Assembly: GCA_947475125.1 (NCBI GenBank)
Contig: CANJMX010000047.1
Coordinates: 1-9,928 of the forward strand
Source: Actinomycetota bacterium
Lineage (GTDB): Bacteria > Actinomycetota > Thermoleophilia > Miltoncostaeales > Miltoncostaeaceae
DNA length: 9,928 bases
Direction: 5' to 3'
Position numbers and translations under genes: made by a program. The notes beneath the pieces are model-generated. The model was not told the DNA's origin. It was given only the letters and a program-made list of their open reading frames with translations, and did not search any database. Below are positions 6,902 to 9,928 of this stretch, piece after piece (position 1 is the first letter of the stretch; each line of letters begins with the position of its first letter).

Positions 6902-7693
6902 ATGTCCACGTTTCTCGAACAGGTCATCGAGCGCACGCGCACTGATGTTGATGCGCGCGCCAGAGCGGTTCCCATCGAGGTGCTCGAGGCGCGCATCGAA
7001 CCCCGTCGCAGTCGACCGTTTTCCGAGGCGCTCATCGCCGAGGGAATCTCACTGATCGCCGAGATGAAGCGGGCGAGCCCGTCCAAGGGGCCCATACGTC
7101 CCGACGCCACAGTGAGCGACATCGTGCGGGCCTACGAGGCCGCTGGCGCGTCGGCCTGCTCGGTGCTCACCGAGGGCGCGTGGTTTGGTGGCTCGCTGGA
7201 CGACCTCATCGAGGCGCGCGCCGCGTGTGACCTTCCTCTGCTGCGTAAGGATTTCATCGTCACGAAGTACCAGATCGTGGAAGCCCGGGCTGCCGGGGCC
7301 GATGCCGTGCTGCTCATCGTTGCCGCCCTAAGCCCCGATCGCCTGGTCGAACTTCAGGAGATCGCCGCCGCCGCCGGGCTCGATTGCCTTGTGGAGGTGC
7401 ACGACGAGGACGAGATGGAGATCGCCATCGAGGCCGGTGCCGAGATCATTGGTGTGAACAACCGCAATCTGCACACGCTCGAGGTGGATCCGGAGACAGC
7501 GCTGCGGCTGCTGCCGGATGCGCCGGCCGGAACAATTGTGGTGGCCGAGAGCGGCATCACGTCGCGCGCGGACGTTGAGCGCCTCGAAGTGGCGGGTGTT
7601 GATGCAATCCTCGTGGGCGAGATGCTGATGCGAAGCGATGACACCGGTGAGGCTGTGCGTGCGCTCCTCGGGTCGGCGAGGTCGTCGGACTGA
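6902..7693 (+). CDS. trpC: Indole-3-glycerol phosphate synthase
   Basis: TrpC converts carboxyphenylamino-deoxyribulose phosphate to indole-3-glycerol phosphate. The 263-residue TIM barrel shows LIAEMKRASPSKGPI (51-65, with the catalytic Glu and Lys), LLRKDFIV (113-120), LVEVHDEDEMEIA (163-175), IGVNNRNLHTLEVD (183-196), AESGI (215-219) and VGEMLMR (238-244). It is a stand-alone TrpC, not fused to TrpF. The ATG at 6902 was chosen because homology starts there. The 19-base spacer after trpD is the only real gap inside the his/trp block, and its purine run GAGAGG (6882-6887) lies rather far (14 bases) from the ATG. No TrpF, TrpB or TrpA gene follows; the next gene encodes a secreted protein and starts inside the trpC stop region. 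Confidence 0.97.
   Translation: MSTFLEQVIERTRTDVDARARAVPIEVLEARIEPRRSRPFSEALIAEGISLIAEMKRASPSKGPIRPDATVSDIVRAYEAAGASACSVLTEGAWFGGSLDDLIEARAACDLPLLRKDFIVTKYQIVEARAAGADAVLLIVAALSPDRLVELQEIAAAAGLDCLVEVHDEDEMEIAIEAGAEIIGVNNRNLHTLEVDPETALRLLPDAPAGTIVVAESGITSRADVERLEVAGVDAILVGEMLMRSDDTGEAVRALLGSARSSD
7678..7681 (+). promoter_or_regulatory. GAGG ribosome binding site supporting a CTG start for the beta-helix gene
   Basis: GAGG lies at the 3' end of trpC, eight bases before the CTG at 7690. This is a normal Shine-Dalgarno distance for that CTG and is too far from the GTG at 7753. Confidence 0.4.
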
Positions 7694-8964
7694 CCCGCCG
7701 CCTTGCAGCCGGAGCGCTGCTCCTTGCCGTCGCAGCCGCCACGGCGGGCGCGGTGCCGGTTCCCGGCACCGTTGAGGTGCACGACGAGGTGGGCACGCTC
7801 ATCGACACGAAGTCGGGGGCCGACGCCATCCGCGACGCCCTCGGTGCGGTGCAGGCGCAGCGCGGATCAGACGCGCGCCCATGGGCACTCGCCATCGGGG
7901 CCGGCACGTATGGCGACGCCGCAATCACCCAGCGCAATCTCACCGTCGCGGCCGATCCTCCGGGCAGCGCCGTGATCGCGGGCTACGGGGGCACAGACGA
8001 CACCGGCGGCGGATGCATTGACATCACGCGCGGGCCAGTGACCCTCGACGGAATCGTGTGCCGGGGTGCGGCGCGCACCGGCATCAATGTCACGCCTCCC
8101 AACGCCGAGGGCGGCATCGTGCTGCGCGGTATTGGAGTGGACGGCGCTGGTGTGGACGGCATCGCGGTGACTGGGGGCACCGGCATCGTGATTGCCGATG
8201 CAGCGGTCACGGCGGCCAAACGCGATGGCATCCGCCTCACGTCGCTGACCGCAGCCGGCCCGTATGCCATCACGGGCGGTTCGGTCTCAGGGGCGGGGCA
8301 GGATGGCCTCCGCCTGGCGGACGATGTGACCAGACTCGATGTGACGGGTTTTCGCGCAACTGGTAACGCGGTGGATGGCATCGCCAGCGAGGATTCCGGT
8401 ACGTCGGATATCTCGCTGGTGGGGGTCACCGCGTCATCCAATGCCCGTAATGGCGTGCTGATGAGCGGCGGTGGCCTGCGCATTGGGGTTCGCGACAGCG
8501 TGGTGTCGGGGAATACCGGCGCAGGCGTGCGGTTGGGTGACGGCAGCGGATTCGGTCTCTCGGGAATCACCCTTGACGGCAGCAATGGCGGGGGTGACCT
8601 GTTGTTTACCGCCGACTCCCGTACCGGCGGTGCATACGTCGGCCTCGATGCCGGTGGGGGCTTCTCGCTCATCGGCGAGCCCTCGGCCGTGCGGGTATCC
8701 GGCGTGCCCGCTGCGCGCATGGGAATCGTGGCGCCGACGGCTGGCGGCCGCGCCCGAAGCGGTGCGGCGCTCTCCATCGGTGCCACCGCAGTCGTGGCAT
8801 CACGCCGTGCCGTGGTGCGGTTTGACCGTGGCGCCGCCGTGTGGCGTGGCGCCGGCAAGTGGACCAAGGTGCCCTCGAGCCGCCGCATCAGGGGCGGGAT
8901 GCAGGCCATTCTCGGTACCTCACTGCTCGGTACCGCGCGCGCCACCTACGCACCGTTCGGCTGA
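7690..8964 (+). CDS. Secreted right-handed parallel beta-helix protein, function unknown, probable CTG start
   Basis: The frame opened by the CTG at 7690 encodes 424 residues beginning L(M)-TRRLAAGALLLAVAAATAGA, a textbook Sec signal peptide with a cleavage site after AGA (residue 21). The only conventional start, GTG at 7753, would remove the signal peptide entirely. Residues about 22-110 contain AIRDALGAVQ and ALAIGAGTYGDA, the kind of entry seen in NosD/pectate-lyase-like proteins. Residues about 105-310 form a parallel beta-helix with Gly-hydrophobic turns (RTGINV, VDGIAV, RDGIRL, QDGLRL, VDGIAS, RNGVLM, GAGVRL) every 23-26 residues. Two cysteines (109 and 124) could form a disulfide. The last 110 residues are a different, unrecognised domain with a W-rGAGKWTKVPSS-x-GTARATYAPFG pattern. 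No pectate-lyase catalytic residues could be assigned, so a glycan- or surface-binding role is only a guess. The gene overlaps trpC (CTGA) and the thioredoxin-like gene (TGATG). Confidence 0.85.
   Translation: MTRRLAAGALLLAVAAATAGAVPVPGTVEVHDEVGTLIDTKSGADAIRDALGAVQAQRGSDARPWALAIGAGTYGDAAITQRNLTVAADPPGSAVIAGYGGTDDTGGGCIDITRGPVTLDGIVCRGAARTGINVTPPNAEGGIVLRGIGVDGAGVDGIAVTGGTGIVIADAAVTAAKRDGIRLTSLTAAGPYAITGGSVSGAGQDGLRLADDVTRLDVTGFRATGNAVDGIASEDSGTSDISLVGVTASSNARNGVLMSGGGLRIGVRDSVVSGNTGAGVRLGDGSGFGLSGITLDGSNGGGDLLFTADSRTGGAYVGLDAGGGFSLIGEPSAVRVSGVPAARMGIVAPTAGGRARSGAALSIGATAVVASRRAVVRFDRGAAVWRGAGKWTKVPSSRRIRGGMQAILGTSLLGTARATYAPFG
7751..7771 (+). repeat. Perfect inverted repeat (9-bp stem, 3-base loop) early in the beta-helix gene
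   Basis: CGGTGCCGG (7751-7759), TTC, CCGGCACCG (7763-7771) form a perfect GC-rich hairpin 58 bases after the trpC stop. It lies across the predicted signal-peptide junction. No T-run follows. It could weaken read-through from trp genes into the secretion/cytochrome genes or stabilise a 3' end after processing, or it may simply reflect the Val-Pro-Val-Pro-Gly codons it encodes. Confidence 0.5.
8074..8535 (+). repeat. Seven degenerate beta-helix coil repeats within the secreted protein
   Basis: At protein level the motif x-[DNTA]-G-[IVL]-x-[LVMS] recurs at residues 129, 155, 178, 204, 228, 253 and 277 of the CTG-started protein, with spacings of 26, 23, 26, 24, 25 and 24. This is the rung length expected for a parallel beta-helix. 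DNA identity between copies is low apart from short words such as the two GTGGAYGGCATCGC stretches, so the repeats are old and not a recent tandem expansion. Confidence 0.75.
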
Positions 8965-9563
8965 TGGTCGAGGCCGACGACAGCGGTTCAGACCGCCGGC
9001 GCCTGATCGGGCTCATTGCGGGCGGGGTCGCGGCAGTGCTCATCATCGCGTTGCTCGTGGTGGGCCTCGCCGCCAGCGGGGGCTCAACGGCGATTGACGA
9101 TGCGCTGGTCTCAGGGCAACGCCCGCCCGCGCCCGACATCACGCTCCCGGTGCTCGTGAGCGGCCCGGGGCTTCCGCCGGCCGGGCAACGGGTGTCGCTG
9201 TCGTCGCTCAAGGGCACCCCCGTGGTGCTCAACCTGTGGGCGTCGTGGTGCGGCCCCTGTCGCGACGAGGCCCCCATCTTCGAGACCGCGTGGGAGCGCT
9301 ACAGGGGCAAGGGTGCCCTGGTGCTGGGTCTCGACCTTCAGGACCTCAGCGGGAATGCTCTGGCATTCCTTCGCGAGTACGGCATCACCTACCCATCGCT
9401 GCGTGACGGCAGCGATGCCAGCAAGCGCGATCTGGAGGCCACCGGAGTGCCGGAGACGTACATCATCGACAAGCGGGGCCGTATCGCGCTCCACATCACC
9501 GGGCAGGTCACCGAGCTTCGGCAGATCACCGTGCCCCTTGACCAGGTTCTGGCGGAGAAGTGA
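8964..9563 (+). CDS. Membrane-anchored thioredoxin-like protein (TlpA/ResA/CcmG type)
   Basis: This 199-residue protein has a short cytoplasmic N-terminus, one membrane anchor (about residues 14-36, LIGLIAGGVAAVLIIALLVVGLA) and an extracytoplasmic thioredoxin fold. The active site is WCGPC (95-99) in LNLWASWCGPCRDEAP. The cis-proline loop is GVPETYIIDKRGRI (161-174). These are hallmarks of TlpA/ResA/CcmG proteins, which keep the cysteines of apocytochrome c or other exported proteins reduced. The adjacent ccmH-like gene supports a role in cytochrome c maturation, so CcmG is the most likely role, but the sequence alone does not separate it from ResA. The ATG at 8964 overlaps the previous TGA by one base (TGATG). 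There is no clear ribosome binding site, so translation is probably coupled. An upstream in-frame extension into the beta-helix gene is a shadow. Confidence 0.93.
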   Translation: MVEADDSGSDRRRLIGLIAGGVAAVLIIALLVVGLAASGGSTAIDDALVSGQRPPAPDITLPVLVSGPGLPPAGQRVSLSSLKGTPVVLNLWASWCGPCRDEAPIFETAWERYRGKGALVLGLDLQDLSGNALAFLREYGITYPSLRDGSDASKRDLEATGVPETYIIDKRGRIALHITGQVTELRQITVPLDQVLAEK

Positions 9564-9928
9564 TGCGTCGCGCCCTCGCGGTGGTGCTGTCAGTCGTCGC
9601 CCTGACCGCAGCGGTGGCCCCTGCGTTGGGAGTCACATCACAGGAGATCTACCGCGAGACGCGGTGCCCCACGTGCAATACGCCCCTCGACATTTCCAAC
9701 TCGCCTGCCGCACTGGACATCAAGGAGTTCATCGCGGTTCGGGTGGCAAAGGGGCAGTCGGAAGATCAGATCCTCGATGCACTCGTGGCCGAGTTCGGAC
9801 GTGAGGTGCTGGCCACTCCGCCGAAGTCGGGCTTTGACCTGGTGGCGTGGATCGTGCCGATCCTGCTCGTGGTCGTGGGGCTCGCGGCCATCCCCTTCGT
9901 GACCCGGGCATGGGCCCGCAGACGAGCG
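9563..9928 (+). CDS. ccmH: CcmH-like cytochrome c maturation protein (cut by window end)
   Basis: The 122 visible codons have no stop before the window ends. Residues 1-23 form a signal peptide (MRRALAVVLSVVALTAAVAPALG). The segment TSQEIYRETRCPTCNTPLDISNSPAAL (25-51) carries a CPTC redox motif where CcmH usually has RCxxCQ. It is followed by the helical part with KGQSEDQILDALVAEFGREVLATPPKSG (63-90), and a transmembrane helix (about 94-113) ends in basic residues. CcmH reduces apocytochrome c cysteines, or the thioether partner complex, on the outside of the membrane together with CcmG and CcmF. The ATG overlaps the previous TGA (TGATG), with GGAG at 9554-9557 as ribosome binding site. The Asn after the second cysteine and the downstream spacing differ from proteobacterial CcmH, as expected for a distant phylum. 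Confidence 0.88.
   Translation, partial: MRRALAVVLSVVALTAAVAPALGVTSQEIYRETRCPTCNTPLDISNSPAALDIKEFIAVRVAKGQSEDQILDALVAEFGREVLATPPKSGFDLVAWIVPILLVVVGLAAIPFVTRAWARRRA

Noticed and set aside
8911..8934. Direct repeat CTCGGTACC, two copies 15 bases apart
   Set aside because: It encodes the Leu-Gly-Thr repeat near the end of the beta-helix protein and is too short to be a mobile-element or attachment site.

Overview
The window is a dense, entirely plus-strand stretch of a high-GC bacterial chromosome. GTG, TTG and probably CTG start codons are common, and neighbouring genes mostly overlap by 1-4 bases. The gene content (PhoH-YbeY-DgkA-Era core block, fused HisIE, trpEGDC, Ccm-type cytochrome c maturation genes) and base composition suggest an actinobacterium-like organism. 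A Thermoleophilia-type lineage is my best guess, but it is an inference without any database search. No mobile elements, CRISPR arrays, tRNAs or rRNAs were seen.

Region 1 (1-2334) is a housekeeping block for ribosome/RNA quality control and envelope lipid recycling: the C-terminal end of PhoH, the endoribonuclease YbeY, a DgkA-type lipid kinase fused to a PAP2 phosphatase-like domain, and the ribosome-assembly GTPase Era. Region 2 (2335-2410) is the only appreciable gap, 76 bases. It holds a GC-rich hairpin, a TATACT -10-like box and a possible 10-codon leader ORF whose stop overlaps the next start. This is the likely promoter of the following transcript.

Region 3 (2411-7693) is an amino-acid biosynthesis operon: a DeoC-family TIM-barrel protein, hisIE, trpE, trpG, trpD and trpC. 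It covers two histidine steps and the tryptophan path from chorismate to indole-3-glycerol phosphate, apart from the TrpF step. trpF, trpB and trpA are not in the window. The DeoC-like protein has lost both lysines of the aldolase active site and is the most unusual protein here.

Region 4 (7690-9928) follows without a gap: a secreted right-handed beta-helix protein of unknown function, a membrane-anchored thioredoxin-like protein (TlpA/ResA/CcmG type) and a CcmH-like protein cut by the window end. The last two point to extracytoplasmic thiol reduction during cytochrome c maturation.

Two genes (ybeY and the beta-helix gene) have no ATG, GTG or TTG that would give a full-length product. Both appear to start at a CTG that overlaps the previous gene's TGA (CTGA). 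Together with TTGA, GTGA and ATGA junctions elsewhere, the window shows all four NTGA stop-start overlaps.
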